Positions 6,945 to 15,637 of a stretch of DNA of 64,000 bases are shown here, one piece after another; the stretch's first letter is position 1, and each line of letters opens with the position of its first letter. The DNA comes from Mesorhizobium sp. WSM3859 (GTDB taxonomy: Bacteria; Pseudomonadota; Alphaproteobacteria; Rhizobiales; Rhizobiaceae): the NCBI RefSeq assembly GCF_002295065.1, contig NZ_NSGG01000014.1:142498-206497 (forward strand). The letters are read 5' to 3'. The translations under genes and the position numbers were made by a program. The notes beneath the pieces were generated by a model, which worked only from the letters and a program-made list of their open reading frames with translations, did not search any database and was not told where the DNA came from.

Positions 6945-7225
6945 TAGACCTCGTCGAACCGGCTGCCTTCCTTGGAAGGGTCCTTCGACAGGACGCGTTC
7001 TTCTTCGTCATCAGGCAACGCTTCATCGCTGTCCTGGAAGGGGTTGTCGTCATCCTCTTCCGGAAGGTCGCCTTCCGCTTCGGCATCATCCTGCGGATCA
7101 CCGTTCACCGCGACGCTGTCAGGCAGGATCCTGCCGCCCTCCAGAGCATCCCAGTCCTGCTGTTCGATGGTCGGCGCTTCGGTCTCGTCGGTCTTTGGGG
7201 GCCGCTGTTTGTCGCGCGGGTCCAT
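6944..7225 (-). CDS. small acidic protein (93 residues)
   Basis: A very acidic, probably unfolded protein: MDPRDKQRPPKTDETEAPT at the start, then stretches such as EEDDDNPFQ and PDDEEER. ATG 7225 is chosen because GGAGAA lies 4 bases before it; ATG 7237 is also in frame. A far longer open frame upstream overlaps the FAD oxidoreductase and is not real. The EcfG-type box at 7257-7281 is 32 bases upstream, so this is likely a general-stress protein. Function unknown. Confidence 0.65.
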   Translation of the reverse strand: MDPRDKQRPPKTDETEAPTIEQQDWDALEGGRILPDSVAVNGDPQDDAEAEGDLPEEDDDNPFQDSDEALPDDEEERVLSKDPSKEGSRFDEV

Positions 7226-7256
7226 GACGTTCTCCATTGCTGAGCTTCGAGTGAAG

Positions 7257-7281
7257 AACCTTTCGCCGAAACAGTTGTTCC
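7257..7281 (-). promoter_or_regulatory. EcfG/RpoE2-type promoter before the small acidic protein
   Basis: On the minus strand GGAAC (7281-7277) is followed after 17 bases by GTT (7259-7257). The start codon at 7225 lies 32 bases downstream, the distance expected for a promoter. Confidence 0.6.
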
Positions 7282-7369
7282 GCTTCATATCCAACCAGAG
7301 GATGGCTGGCGCGGTTGCCCGGGAACAGCACGGCGCCTTGTGACTTATCGTGCCGAACCGGGAACTTTC

Positions 7370-8581
7370 ATGCCTCGCCAGCTCGATCTCAGAAGCGGCA
7401 AACCTGTCTGGTCTGCCTATCGCTCGCCCGCGGTGCCGGCGGAACGCCTGACCCGAGATGCAAAGACCGATGTCCTGATCGTCGGCATGGGCATCAGCGG
7501 CGCGATGATGGCCGAAGCTTTGACCCGCGACGGCCACGCCGTCATTTGCATCGACAGGCGTGGGCCGTTGAAGGGCTCGACGGCCGCGACGACGGCGCTC
7601 GTCGAGTTCGAGATCGATCAGCCTCTCATCAGGCTGTCCAGGATGATTGGAGGCGATGCCGCGCGGCAGGCCTGGATCCGCTCGCGGCTGTCGCTGCTCA
7701 ACCTGCGCGGACGCATCGCGGAACTCGATATCCGCTGCCGGTCGGCCGAGACGCCGTCGCTCTATTTGGCCGGCAATCGGCTCGATGCACCGGAGCTGCG
7801 CAGCGAGTCCGAAGCGCGTCGTGAGGCAGGCATTGGAGCGTCCTTCCTGCCACGCAAGAAGCTGAGAGAAGATTTCGGGATAGATCGCGCCGCAGCGATT
7901 CTGAGCCACGGCAATCTGGCGCTCGACCCACGCAAATTGACGTCCGGACTACTTATGAGGGCATTGCAACGCAAAGCGCGGTTCTATGCGCCGGCGGAAG
8001 CGACGGCGATCGAAGATACCCGCCTCGGCGTGACGGTGGCGACGCGCCAGGGTCCGAGGATCCATGCTGGCCATCTTGTCCTTGCGACCGGCTACGAGCT
8101 GCTCGATATCGTGCCGAGGACCGGCCATCGCCTCATCTCGACATGGGCGATTGCCACCCGGCCGCAGCCGGAGAAGATCTGGCCGCTCGCCGCCCTGATC
8201 TGGGAAGCTTCGGACCCTTATCTCTATCTCAGGGCGACATCCGATGGTCGCGTGATCTGCGGCGGCGAAGACGAGGAGTTCACCGACGAGGAGAGGCGTG
8301 ACGCCCTGACCGCGCAAAAGACGGTCCGACTTGAGGAGAAACTCGGCAAAATCTTCCCGCGACTCGACACGGCGGCGGAATTCGCCTGGACCGGCTCGTT
8401 CGGAGCCACCGACACCGGGCTTCCGATTATCGGCAGCGTGCCCGGCCATCCGCGCATATATGCGGTGATGGGCTATGGCGGAAACGGTATCACTTCTTCC
8501 CAGATCGGTTCGGAGATCGTCTGCGCGTCCATTGCAGGGAGGGAGGACGCAGACGCAAATCTCTTCGCGTTCAAGGCATAA
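7370..8581 (+). CDS. FAD-dependent oxidoreductase, DAO family
   Basis: A 403-residue flavoprotein with the dinucleotide-binding motif VLIVGMGISGAMMAE at residues 35-49 and the D-R acidic strand end (CIDRRG) after it. The C-terminal part has GLPIIGSVPGHPRIYAVMGYGGNGI, typical of D-amino-acid-oxidase/glycine-oxidase-like enzymes (DAO family), where it closes over the flavin. The substrate is probably an amine or amino acid, but this is only a family inference. ATG 7370 has GGGAA 8 bases upstream; a GTG at 7340 is possible. It is convergent with the DNA ligase gene. Confidence 0.82.
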   Translation: MPRQLDLRSGKPVWSAYRSPAVPAERLTRDAKTDVLIVGMGISGAMMAEALTRDGHAVICIDRRGPLKGSTAATTALVEFEIDQPLIRLSRMIGGDAARQAWIRSRLSLLNLRGRIAELDIRCRSAETPSLYLAGNRLDAPELRSESEARREAGIGASFLPRKKLREDFGIDRAAAILSHGNLALDPRKLTSGLLMRALQRKARFYAPAEATAIEDTRLGVTVATRQGPRIHAGHLVLATGYELLDIVPRTGHRLISTWAIATRPQPEKIWPLAALIWEASDPYLYLRATSDGRVICGGEDEEFTDEERRDALTAQKTVRLEEKLGKIFPRLDTAAEFAWTGSFGATDTGLPIIGSVPGHPRIYAVMGYGGNGITSSQIGSEIVCASIAGREDADANLFAFKA

Positions 8582-8622
8582 GCCGCCTGGATGCCATGGC
8601 CGTGACCGGACTGGTCGCCCGG

Positions 8623-9636
8623 CTACGCGATCTGCTCGAACGTGCACTGCTGCGGCGCCTTGTCCGGCCGCCAGCGCAGCAACCTTGTGCCATGCCGGAA
8701 GCGTTCACCGGTGACATGGTCGAAACGAACCTCGACGACCAGTTGCGGCCTCACCGGCTCCCATTCTCCGCTGCGCTCGGTGCTCCAGCGGCTCGGACCG
8801 CCCGGCGCCTTGCCAGTGAAGCCCGGCCCTCCGCGCAAAGCCTCGAGCTTCGCCGTGAGCGCCGCGCGGTCTTCATTGGCGATGGTCGATGTGAAGCCGA
8901 CATGATCGAGCTGCCCATTGTCATTGTAGAGGCCGAGCAGAAGCGATCCGACCTGCCGCTTGCCGTTCAGATAGCGGAAGCCGCCGACCACGCAGTCGGC
9001 GGTGCGCAGCCGCTTGACCTTGACCATCGCGCGCTCGCCCGGCCGATATGGCTCGTTGAGCATCTTGGCGAGGACACCATCGGTCGAGCCGTCGCCGGCG
9101 CCTTGCAGCCATTGCCTGGCCGTGGCGACATTGGTGGTCGATGGCGACAGCTGGAGGCCGGAATTGGCCGCCTTGGACAGAAAGGCCTCCAAAGCGTCGC
9201 GCCGGGCGCGCAAGGGTCGTTCGAGCATGATCTCGCCTCCCGGGGCGACCAGCATATCGAACAGGATCAGCCGCGCCGGCGTCTCGATGCTCAGCTTGCG
9301 GATGCGGCTCTCCGCGGGGTGCAGCCGCATCTGCAGCGCGTCGAAGGAAGCGCGACCGTCGATCTCGATGACAATCTCGCCGTCGATGACGAAATCCTTC
9401 GCATCGAGGCTTTGCAGCGTCGCCATCAATTCGGGAAAGTAGCGGCCAAGCGGCTTTCCGGATTTCGCCCTGAGATCGACTGCCTTGCCGTCCTTGAAGG
9501 CAAGGCAGCGGAAGCCATCCCATTTCGGCTCGTATTGCCAGGGGCCATTCCCCTCCGGCAGCGCTTCCGCCGTTCGCGCTTCCATCGGCGGCGTTTCCAA
9601 TGGCAACGGGAAGTCGCTCCGTGGCGCCGCTACCAT
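8623..9636 (-). CDS. ATP-dependent DNA ligase, LigC/LigD-like
   Basis: The 337-residue protein has the ligase motif I EPKWDGFRC with the AMP-accepting lysine K38, motif III FVIDGEIVI near 83-90, and a later V-K-V-K-R-L-R motif V, followed by an OB-fold domain (VVGGFRYL to QLVVEVRFDH). The length matches stand-alone LigC-type ligases that work in Ku-dependent end joining or base repair; no Ku, polymerase or nuclease domain is present nearby. The ATG at 9636 overlaps the stop of the GFA gene by 7 bases, so the two are coupled. Bacterial ATP ligases of this kind often belong to stationary-phase or stress programmes. Confidence 0.88.
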   Translation of the reverse strand: MVAAPRSDFPLPLETPPMEARTAEALPEGNGPWQYEPKWDGFRCLAFKDGKAVDLRAKSGKPLGRYFPELMATLQSLDAKDFVIDGEIVIEIDGRASFDALQMRLHPAESRIRKLSIETPARLILFDMLVAPGGEIMLERPLRARRDALEAFLSKAANSGLQLSPSTTNVATARQWLQGAGDGSTDGVLAKMLNEPYRPGERAMVKVKRLRTADCVVGGFRYLNGKRQVGSLLLGLYNDNGQLDHVGFTSTIANEDRAALTAKLEALRGGPGFTGKAPGGPSRWSTERSGEWEPVRPQLVVEVRFDHVTGERFRHGTRLLRWRPDKAPQQCTFEQIA

Positions 9637-10061
9637 CGTTCTTCCGTGTCATGATGCGGCAGGTCGATGCCGCAGCAAACCCACCCGAGCCGCTGCGAGG
9701 AACCGTAATTGTGCCGTGGCTCAAGCCCGGACGGATCGTCAAAGGTGCCGATATGCATCGCGACTTCGTACGGGTTCGCGTCATAGGCAAGGGTAAGCGG
9801 CGTACCGCAGGACCGGCAGAAGCTTCTCCGGGCGATAGGCGAGGAGCGGCGGTACGCAGGCTCCATCGTCAACCATGAGAGGCCGCCGACAGGCACCCAG
9901 CCAAGCACGGCGAAAGCGCTCCCCGTCGCGCGCCGGCACATGTCGCAATGGCAGTAGTGCACGCGCGGTTCCCCGGTCAGGCGGTAACGGATATTGCCGC
10001 ATAGGCATCCGCCGTACCGCTCGACGGCTGCGTTTTGCGTAAAGACGTCCGGTTCTTCCAT
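9630..10061 (-). CDS. GFA-family zinc protein (glutathione-dependent formaldehyde-activating fold)
   Basis: This 143-residue protein has the zinc-binding cysteine pattern of the GFA family: GGCLCGNIRY (near 18-27), HYCHCDMCRR (near 37-46) and FCRSCGTPL (near 84-92). Most members outside the original Gfa enzyme have unknown substrates; they may handle S-hydroxymethyl glutathione or other thiol adducts. ATG 10061 is the first good start; there is no strong ribosome site. Its end overlaps the ligase start. An imperfect palindrome TCAAGCTTGAACGCTTGA lies just upstream (10061-10078). Confidence 0.8.
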   Translation of the reverse strand: MEEPDVFTQNAAVERYGGCLCGNIRYRLTGEPRVHYCHCDMCRRATGSAFAVLGWVPVGGLSWLTMEPAYRRSSPIARRSFCRSCGTPLTLAYDANPYEVAMHIGTFDDPSGLEPRHNYGSSQRLGWVCCGIDLPHHDTEERW

Positions 10062-10108
10062 CAAGCTTGAACGCTTGATCGGAGATGCGGTTTCGGTAGC
10101 GCAAGAGT

Positions 10109-10552
10109 TTACGCGTCGAGATCGATCAGGGCGATGCCGAGACCTGGCCGTTTCGTGCGCCGCAAATGCACGGCCGACTCCGTCACCGTGATCTCGAGTG
10201 TGGGCTTCACCACACCTTCCAGCAGGTGCCCGCCGCGGGTTGATCCGTCGCTCAGGCCCAGCACCGCATGCAGATGCAGGCTTGGCTTGCCGCTGTCGTC
10301 GACTGCAATGTCGCCGATCGCGCTCAGCACCTCGCACTGCTCGTCGACCGGAATGCTGCGGTAGGATTTCGAGCCGAAGTCGAACCAGCCGACCGTTGCT
10401 CTTTCGAAAGCGCCGATCGCCGTCAGCGAGGCGCCGGTAATTCCCTTCTGTCCCGCGAACGCGGTGAGGGACGCGAAGGCTTCCTCGCCCGGATCGAGCA
10501 CGACCACGAATATTCTTTGTCCCGAGGTTTCAGTGACCAGCTTCGATTTCAT
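10109..10552 (-). CDS. PPC/DUF296 domain protein
   Basis: A 147-residue single-domain protein of the PPC (plants and prokaryotes conserved, DUF296) family. It shows IFVVVLDPGEEAFASL at the start, the family signature GASLTAIGAFERATVGWFD, and a three-histidine site LHLHAVLG plus GGHLLEG that may bind metal. Bacterial members form trimers and have no settled role, although plant relatives bind DNA through an AT-hook absent here. AGGG precedes ATG 10552. The EcfG-type box at 10588-10612 is 36 bases upstream and lies back to back with that of the pao operon. Confidence 0.82.
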   Translation of the reverse strand: MKSKLVTETSGQRIFVVVLDPGEEAFASLTAFAGQKGITGASLTAIGAFERATVGWFDFGSKSYRSIPVDEQCEVLSAIGDIAVDDSGKPSLHLHAVLGLSDGSTRGGHLLEGVVKPTLEITVTESAVHLRRTKRPGLGIALIDLDA

Positions 10553-10587
10553 GATGCCCTTCGCATGCAGCGGCGGTTCCTGCGCAA

Positions 10588-10612
10588 AACTCACGGGCGG
10601 CACGCATGTTCC
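10588..10612 (-). promoter_or_regulatory. EcfG/RpoE2-type promoter before the PPC gene
   Basis: On the minus strand GGAAC (10612-10608), 17 bases, GTT (10590-10588). The start codon of the PPC gene is 36 bases downstream. Confidence 0.6.
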
Positions 10613-10699
10613 AAGCTGCGGCGGAAACTGGAGGCCGATCCATTTCCGGATAGCGAAGTCACGCTTGGGTGAAGTGGCGAAGTCTTTGGCTGGCAATTT

Positions 10700-10724
10700 G
10701 GAACATTGGCTCTGTTGAGAGGTT
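10700..10724 (+). promoter_or_regulatory. EcfG/RpoE2-type promoter before the paoABC-like operon
   Basis: GGAAC at 10700-10704, 17 bases, GTT at 10722-10724. The first gene starts at 10757, 33 bases later. The flanking GTTAGCGCAC matches the box at 4915. Confidence 0.65.
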
Positions 10725-10756
10725 AGCGCACGACACCAGCCAGCCAGGAGCGAGCC

Positions 10757-11377
10757 ATGTCACAGCCCTCAGCCCTGTCCACCAATGGTCTCAGTCGAAG
10801 AAAGTTCATGGCAGGCACGGTCTCGGCGGCCGCGGCTGCGCCGTTGCTGGCTTCACGGGCCGAGGCAGCGACGCCGGTCGCAGCCGAGCCGAAACTGAGG
10901 CGGCCGGTCGTGACGTCGCTCAGGATCAACGAGCAGCCCTATGAGCTTTCACTCGACGCAAGGACCAGCCTGCTCGACGCGTTGCGCGATCACGCCGGCC
11001 TCACCGGCACCAAAAAGGGTTGCGACCACGGCCAGTGCGGCGCCTGCACGGTGCTGGTCGACGGCAAGCGCGTGCTGTCTTGTCTGAGCTTCGCCGCGAT
11101 GAACGACGGCAAGGACATCACGACGGTCGAAGGGCTCGCGCCCAGCGACGGCAAGCTGCATCCAATGCAGCAGGCCTTTATCGATCACGATGCCTTCCAG
11201 TGCGGCTACTGCACACCGGGCCAGATCCTGTCGGCGATCGGTTGCGTCAATGAGGGTCATGCCGAATCCGAGAATGACATCCGCGAATATATGAGCGGCA
11301 ATATTTGCCGCTGCGCCGCCTATCCCAATATTGTCGCCGCCATCCTGCAGGCGCGCGACGAGACGAAGGGAGCCTGA
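10757..11377 (+). CDS. paoA: aldehyde oxidoreductase iron-sulfur subunit (PaoA-like), Tat-exported
   Basis: The small subunit of a molybdenum hydroxylase, 206 residues. A twin-arginine signal LSRRKFMAG (12-20) with a hydrophobic alanine-rich stretch sends the folded complex to the periplasm. The plant-type [2Fe-2S] site is KGCDHGQCGACT with a later Cys in RVLSCL. The second cluster is CGYCTPGQ and GNICRCAAYPNI. The gene order iron-sulfur, FAD, molybdenum subunit is that of E. coli paoABC, whose enzyme oxidises aromatic aldehydes. The gene ends one base before paoB. The upstream EcfG-type box points to stress control. Confidence 0.88.
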   Translation: MSQPSALSTNGLSRRKFMAGTVSAAAAAPLLASRAEAATPVAAEPKLRRPVVTSLRINEQPYELSLDARTSLLDALRDHAGLTGTKKGCDHGQCGACTVLVDGKRVLSCLSFAAMNDGKDITTVEGLAPSDGKLHPMQQAFIDHDAFQCGYCTPGQILSAIGCVNEGHAESENDIREYMSGNICRCAAYPNIVAAILQARDETKGA

Positions 11378-11378
11378 C

Positions 11379-12401
11379 ATGCGTCCGTTCGTCTATGAGC
11401 AGCCAACCGACATCCCCGCGGCGGTTGCGATCGCGTCCCGGTTCACGACCAACGACGATCAACCCACGCGAGCGAATGCGCAGTTCATCGCCGGGGGTAC
11501 CAACCTTGCCGACTATATGAAGCTCGGCGTCGCCGAGCCCAATCGCCTGCTTGATCTCAACCGGCTCAAGGAGTCCGGACTGAGGCAAGTCCGGGTAACC
11601 GATGACGGTATCCGCTTCGGCGCCCTGGTGCGCATGGGCGAGGCTGCGGATCACCGAGAGGTCAAGGAGCGCTATCCCGTCATTGCCGACAGTTTGCGTT
11701 TGGCGGCAAGCGGCCAGATCCGCAACATGGCAAGCCTGGCCGGAAACATCCTGCAGCGCACGCGCTGCGAATATTTTCGCGAGACGTCCTGGGCTTGCAA
11801 CAAACGCGTGCCCGGATCCGGCTGCGCGGCGATGGAAGGCTTCAACCGGCAGCATGCCGTTCTGGGGGGCAGCGACGCCTGCATCGCCACCTACCATGGC
11901 GACCTCGCTCAGGCGTTGATCGCACTCGATGCCGTGGTCCATGCCGAGGGATCGCGCGGAGCCCGCAGAATACCGTTCGCCAAATTGCATCGGCCGCCCG
12001 GCGACACCCCTCATATCGAAACCGATCTCGCAGCCGACGAGATCATCACCGCCATCGAGGTGCCGGCTCTGCCATGGGGCCGGCGCTCACTCTATCTGAA
12101 GATCCGTGACCGCGAATCCTATGCCTTTGCGTTGGCTTCGGCGGCCGTCGCGCTCGACCTGGATGGCGAGACTGTGCGCGAGGCGCGCATTGCGCTCGGC
12201 GGCGTGGCGACCGTGCCCTGGCGTGCCAGCGCGGCCGAACAAAGCCTGCAAGGCAAGAAGCTCGACCAGACATCGGCAGAAGCGGCGGCCGACGCCGCCT
12301 TCGCTGAAGCCCAACCGCGCCAGCACAATGCGTTCAAGGTCGAGCTCGGCAAGCGAACGCTGGCGCGCGCTCTGCTTGAAACCCGCGACATGAAGGTGTG
12401 A
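11379..12401 (+). CDS. paoB: aldehyde oxidoreductase FAD subunit (PaoB-like)
   Basis: A 340-residue FAD-binding subunit of the CO-dehydrogenase/xanthine-dehydrogenase medium chain. FIAGGTNLADYMKLG near 42-56 is the flavin-binding P-x-A-G-G-T-like motif. Four cysteines in RTRCEYFRETSWACNKRVPGSGC, then GSDAC, match the extra [4Fe-4S] cluster that sets PaoB-type subunits apart from ordinary CoxM proteins. ATG 11379 follows the paoA stop after one base; a longer frame from 11331 only overlaps paoA. It should move electrons from the iron-sulfur subunit to its acceptor through FAD. Confidence 0.88.
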   Translation: MRPFVYEQPTDIPAAVAIASRFTTNDDQPTRANAQFIAGGTNLADYMKLGVAEPNRLLDLNRLKESGLRQVRVTDDGIRFGALVRMGEAADHREVKERYPVIADSLRLAASGQIRNMASLAGNILQRTRCEYFRETSWACNKRVPGSGCAAMEGFNRQHAVLGGSDACIATYHGDLAQALIALDAVVHAEGSRGARRIPFAKLHRPPGDTPHIETDLAADEIITAIEVPALPWGRRSLYLKIRDRESYAFALASAAVALDLDGETVREARIALGGVATVPWRASAAEQSLQGKKLDQTSAEAAADAAFAEAQPRQHNAFKVELGKRTLARALLETRDMKV

Positions 12402-12403
12402 CC

Positions 12404-14683
12404 ATGGACGCTGCCGCTCCCAAACCCAAGGAGAACATGGGCGAACCGCTGCCGCGCGTCGATGCGCGGTTGAAAGTCACCGGGCAGGCGCATTACCCCG
12501 CCGATCTGCCCACCGCCAACATCGCCTATGGCGCGCTGGCCACCAGCAGCATTGCCAAGGGCAAGGTGACGAAGCTGCATCTCGACGATGCCCGCGCGGT
12601 GCCCGGCCTGCTCGACATCGTCACCTATGGCGACATGGACAAGGTCGAGAAGCCGAAATTCGGCAATTCCGGCGCGACGTCTATCGGACCGCTGCATGAC
12701 CGGACGATCTTCCATGACGGCCAGATCGTCGCCCTCGCGGTTGCCGAGACGTTCGAGGCGGCCGAGGAGGCGGCGCAGCTGATCCGCGCCGAGTACGAGG
12801 AAGAGAAGCCGACTGCGACTTTCGACAGCCCCGGGACGGCGACCATCCCTGCCGCCGGAAAGAGCCCGCTGTTCAAGGAAGATGTGAAGGCGGGCGACTT
12901 CGACGCCGCTTACGCTGACGCCGCAGTCAAGATCGACCAGCGTTATTCGACACCCACGCAGCATCACAACCCGATCGAGCTGTTTTCAACGACCGCCTTC
13001 TGGGAAAGCGACCGGTTGACCGTCCACGAGCCGTCGCAGAATGTGACCGGCTGGAAGGCCGAGCTGGCCAGGCAGTTGAAGATCGACCCTGCGAAGGTAC
13101 GCATCGTCAGCCCGTTCATTGGCGGGGCCTTTGGTTCGAAGGGACCGATGACACCACGTACGGCAATCGTGGCCGTCGCCGCTAAGCGCCTCGGACGTCC
13201 GGTGCGCTGCGTGACCAGCCGCATGCAGGCTTTCGGCACGCAGACCTACCGGGCCGAAACCCGGCACCGCGTCCGGATCGGCGCCGGCAAGGACGGCCGC
13301 ATTACCGCCTTCGCGCATGAAGGTTGGGAGGTGACGTCGCGCCCGGATCCCTATGTCGTGGGCGGCACTTCGGCGACCGGCCGTATGTATGATTATGGTT
13401 CGGTTCTGACCCACGTGTCGCTGGTGCAGGCTGACCGCAACACGCCGGGCTACATGCGTTCGCCGCCCGAGACGCCTTACGTCTATGCGCTTGAAAACGC
13501 CATGGACGAGATGGCGGTGGCGCTTGGCATGGACCCGGTCGAGTTCCGCCGCATCAATGAACCCAAGACGGAGCCGATCGGCAAGAAGCCGTTCTCCAGC
13601 CGTTCGCTGATCCAGTGCTACGACCAGGCGGCGGAGGCCTTCGGTTGGGCCAAACGCGATCCGAAGGTCGGCGCGACGCGCGACGGCGACTGGCTGGTCG
13701 GCATGGGTTGCGCAACGGCGATCTACCCGACTGCCGTCGCGCCATGCGCGGCGCGCGTGCGCCTGACGGTCGACGGCGACGTGCGGCTGCAATGCGGTTC
13801 GCACGAGATCGGCACCGGCGTGCGCACCGTGGCCGGTCAGATGGCTTCCGAGCGGCTCGGCGTCAGCATAGACAGGATCAGCGTCGAAATGGGCGACAGC
13901 AGCCTGCCTCCGGCTCCGGTCTCGGGCGGGTCGATCTCCACAGCCAGCGTGTGTTCGGCGGTGCTCAAAGCCTGCGACGCCATCCGAACCAAGATATACG
14001 CCGCCGCGACTGCCGAGGGCGGTCCGCTGGCCGGGTCTCATAATGAGGAATTCGAGCTTGCCGGCGGAAAGATCGTCGCGAAGAGCGGCGCGTCGGCAAA
14101 GGTAGAGGACGTCCTGAAAGCAATGCAGGTCGGCGCGATCGAGGAATATGCCGAGTTCGCACCCAAGGGTGCGACGCCCGAGGCGCTGAAGAAACTCTAT
14201 GCCGGCACGCCGGAATTCCACGGCGGCGACCAGGACGAGGATTCGGTGAAATACGCCTTCGGCGCCGAGTTCGTCGAAGTCCGCATCAACCGCTACACCA
14301 GGGAAATCCGCGTGCCGCGCATTGTCGGCGCATTCGCGGCCGGCCGCATCATGAACACGCGCACCGCGCGCAGCCAGCTGATGGGCGGCATGATCTGGGG
14401 CATCGGCCAGGCGCTGCATGAGGCGACCGAGGTCGACAGGCGCTATGCGCGCTACGTTAATCGTGACCTGCAGGACTACCTTGTGCCGGTCAATGCCGAC
14501 ATCAAGGACCTGCAGGTGATCCTTGTTCCGGAGGTCGACCATACGGTCAACCCGGCTGGCGTGAAAGGCCTAGGCGAGCTCGGCAATGTCGGCACCGCCG
14601 CCGCCGTTGCCAGCGCGGTCTACCACGCCACAGGCAAGCGTATCCGCGATCTGCCGATCAGGATCGAGCAGCTGCTCGTTTGA
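12404..14683 (+). CDS. paoC: aldehyde oxidoreductase molybdenum subunit (PaoC-like)
   Basis: The large catalytic subunit, 759 residues, binds the molybdenum cofactor. Visible motifs are IGGAFGSKGPM (cofactor contact), GSHEIGTGVRT, and the near-terminal VKGLGELGNVG, whose glutamate is the catalytic base of the family. RSPPETP stands in place of the usual R-A-P-G-E. No signal peptide is present, since such subunits ride on the Tat signal of the small subunit. ATG 12404 starts 2 bases after the paoB stop; a GTG at 12398 overlaps it. The maturation factor gene paoD, usual next to paoC, was not found in the following 900 bases. Confidence 0.9.
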   Translation: MDAAAPKPKENMGEPLPRVDARLKVTGQAHYPADLPTANIAYGALATSSIAKGKVTKLHLDDARAVPGLLDIVTYGDMDKVEKPKFGNSGATSIGPLHDRTIFHDGQIVALAVAETFEAAEEAAQLIRAEYEEEKPTATFDSPGTATIPAAGKSPLFKEDVKAGDFDAAYADAAVKIDQRYSTPTQHHNPIELFSTTAFWESDRLTVHEPSQNVTGWKAELARQLKIDPAKVRIVSPFIGGAFGSKGPMTPRTAIVAVAAKRLGRPVRCVTSRMQAFGTQTYRAETRHRVRIGAGKDGRITAFAHEGWEVTSRPDPYVVGGTSATGRMYDYGSVLTHVSLVQADRNTPGYMRSPPETPYVYALENAMDEMAVALGMDPVEFRRINEPKTEPIGKKPFSSRSLIQCYDQAAEAFGWAKRDPKVGATRDGDWLVGMGCATAIYPTAVAPCAARVRLTVDGDVRLQCGSHEIGTGVRTVAGQMASERLGVSIDRISVEMGDSSLPPAPVSGGSISTASVCSAVLKACDAIRTKIYAAATAEGGPLAGSHNEEFELAGGKIVAKSGASAKVEDVLKAMQVGAIEEYAEFAPKGATPEALKKLYAGTPEFHGGDQDEDSVKYAFGAEFVEVRINRYTREIRVPRIVGAFAAGRIMNTRTARSQLMGGMIWGIGQALHEATEVDRRYARYVNRDLQDYLVPVNADIKDLQVILVPEVDHTVNPAGVKGLGELGNVGTAAAVASAVYHATGKRIRDLPIRIEQLLV

Positions 14684-15275
14684 GACTTATTCGTCAGTTA
14701 TCCGCCGGAGTTCCAGTTCTGGCTCATGATCCTCTTCGGGCTGACGCTGATCGGGCGATAGTAGCGATATGCCGTGCCGCGTGCGCGGCCCGGCAGCCGC
14801 CGTTGGGTATGCGGCTTTCGACCGCCGGGCCTGACCGGGCAGTTGTGAGTCCAGCCGGCTGACGGCATAATATAAGCAACATCTAAAATTTCATCCTGCG
14901 AACGACGGAAGACCGCGCACTGAGCGCATGGTGGAACCGATCAGTATGCGTGGCCGAGAGGCGCCCCAGACTTTGCGCGAGACCGCAATTGCCAAATGGC
15001 TTGTAACGCCCTCCAAGATTCTGACGATCTCCGTCCTTGATGGAGCCCGTAAGCCGGTATCGTGGCAGTTCGTCCGAGTGGAGGTTCCACAGTTAGCGCG
15101 CTCTGGCGTCTCGCCGGCAGCTGGTTCAAACGTCCTTCGTTCGGAGGGCGATTACATTAGCATAGGCCGATATAACACTATCAGCCGGCGCCCCGTATCT
15201 AGTCCGTGCCCCCGCCGGTCAGGCCCGGCTCGTGGGCACCCCCCGCCTTCGAGCCGGGCCGCTCACCAATAGTGG
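14684..15275. other. intergenic region without a recognisable gene
   Basis: About 590 bases after paoC. Short open frames exist (for example 14928-15272 on the plus strand), but their composition is not protein-like and none has a clear ribosome site. No promoter box, tRNA or repeat was recognised. Confidence 0.4.
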
Positions 15276-15407
15276 TTATCGGTTTTGCCGGTCTTCGCGC
15301 ACAACGTTGTAAAGAAGCAGCCCCGCCATCAAAGACACCACAGCGCCCATCATGTCGTCGCCCGTCAGCCCCGAATAATACACGAACGCAAATGCTAACC
15401 CGGCCAT
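15276..15407 (-). CDS. tiny membrane protein (43 residues), stress-promoter linked
   Basis: This reading frame starts at ATG 15407 after AGGTGG (8 bases upstream) and ends with TAA at 15276. The product starts MAGLAFAFVYYSGLTGDD, has a second hydrophobic stretch MGAVVSLMAGLLLYNVV and ends REDRQNR, so it probably has two short membrane helices or one re-entrant pair. An EcfG-type box (15441-15465) lies 33 bases upstream, which makes a chance open frame unlikely. Function unknown. Confidence 0.6.
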   Translation of the reverse strand: MAGLAFAFVYYSGLTGDDMMGAVVSLMAGLLLYNVVREDRQNR

Positions 15408-15440
15408 GGTTCCACCTGGGTGTGCGATACTTGCTGAGAG

Positions 15441-15465
15441 AACCCTCAGAGAAAGCTAATGTTCC
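15441..15465 (-). promoter_or_regulatory. EcfG/RpoE2-type promoter before the 43-residue protein
   Basis: On the minus strand GGAAC (15465-15461), 17 bases, GTT (15443-15441), followed 33 bases later by the start codon at 15407. Confidence 0.6.
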
Positions 15466-15637
15466 TGACAATCAGCGCTATTGCAGGCAACATGGCGGCC
15501 CCTTTTTGAGGCCAAGATGGTCGAGCGCTCTCGCGTTCGGGCCGAGCCGTCTCATGCAGGTGGGTTTATGGCGGTCGATGATGCGCCCTCGGGTGCCGCT
15601 TGGCGGCTCCACTCGCAAGGTTGCTTCCTGTACTGGC

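Noticed and set aside
7226..7909. Extension of the acidic protein frame to 7909
   Set aside because: It overlaps the FAD oxidoreductase on the other strand; the ribosome site and promoter place the start at 7225.
12986..14542. Minus-strand frame of 518 residues opposite paoC
   Set aside because: A GC-rich complement shadow; paoC has clear catalytic motifs.
14928..15272. Plus-strand frame of 114 residues after paoC
   Set aside because: Composition is not protein-like, there is no ribosome site and no family pattern.
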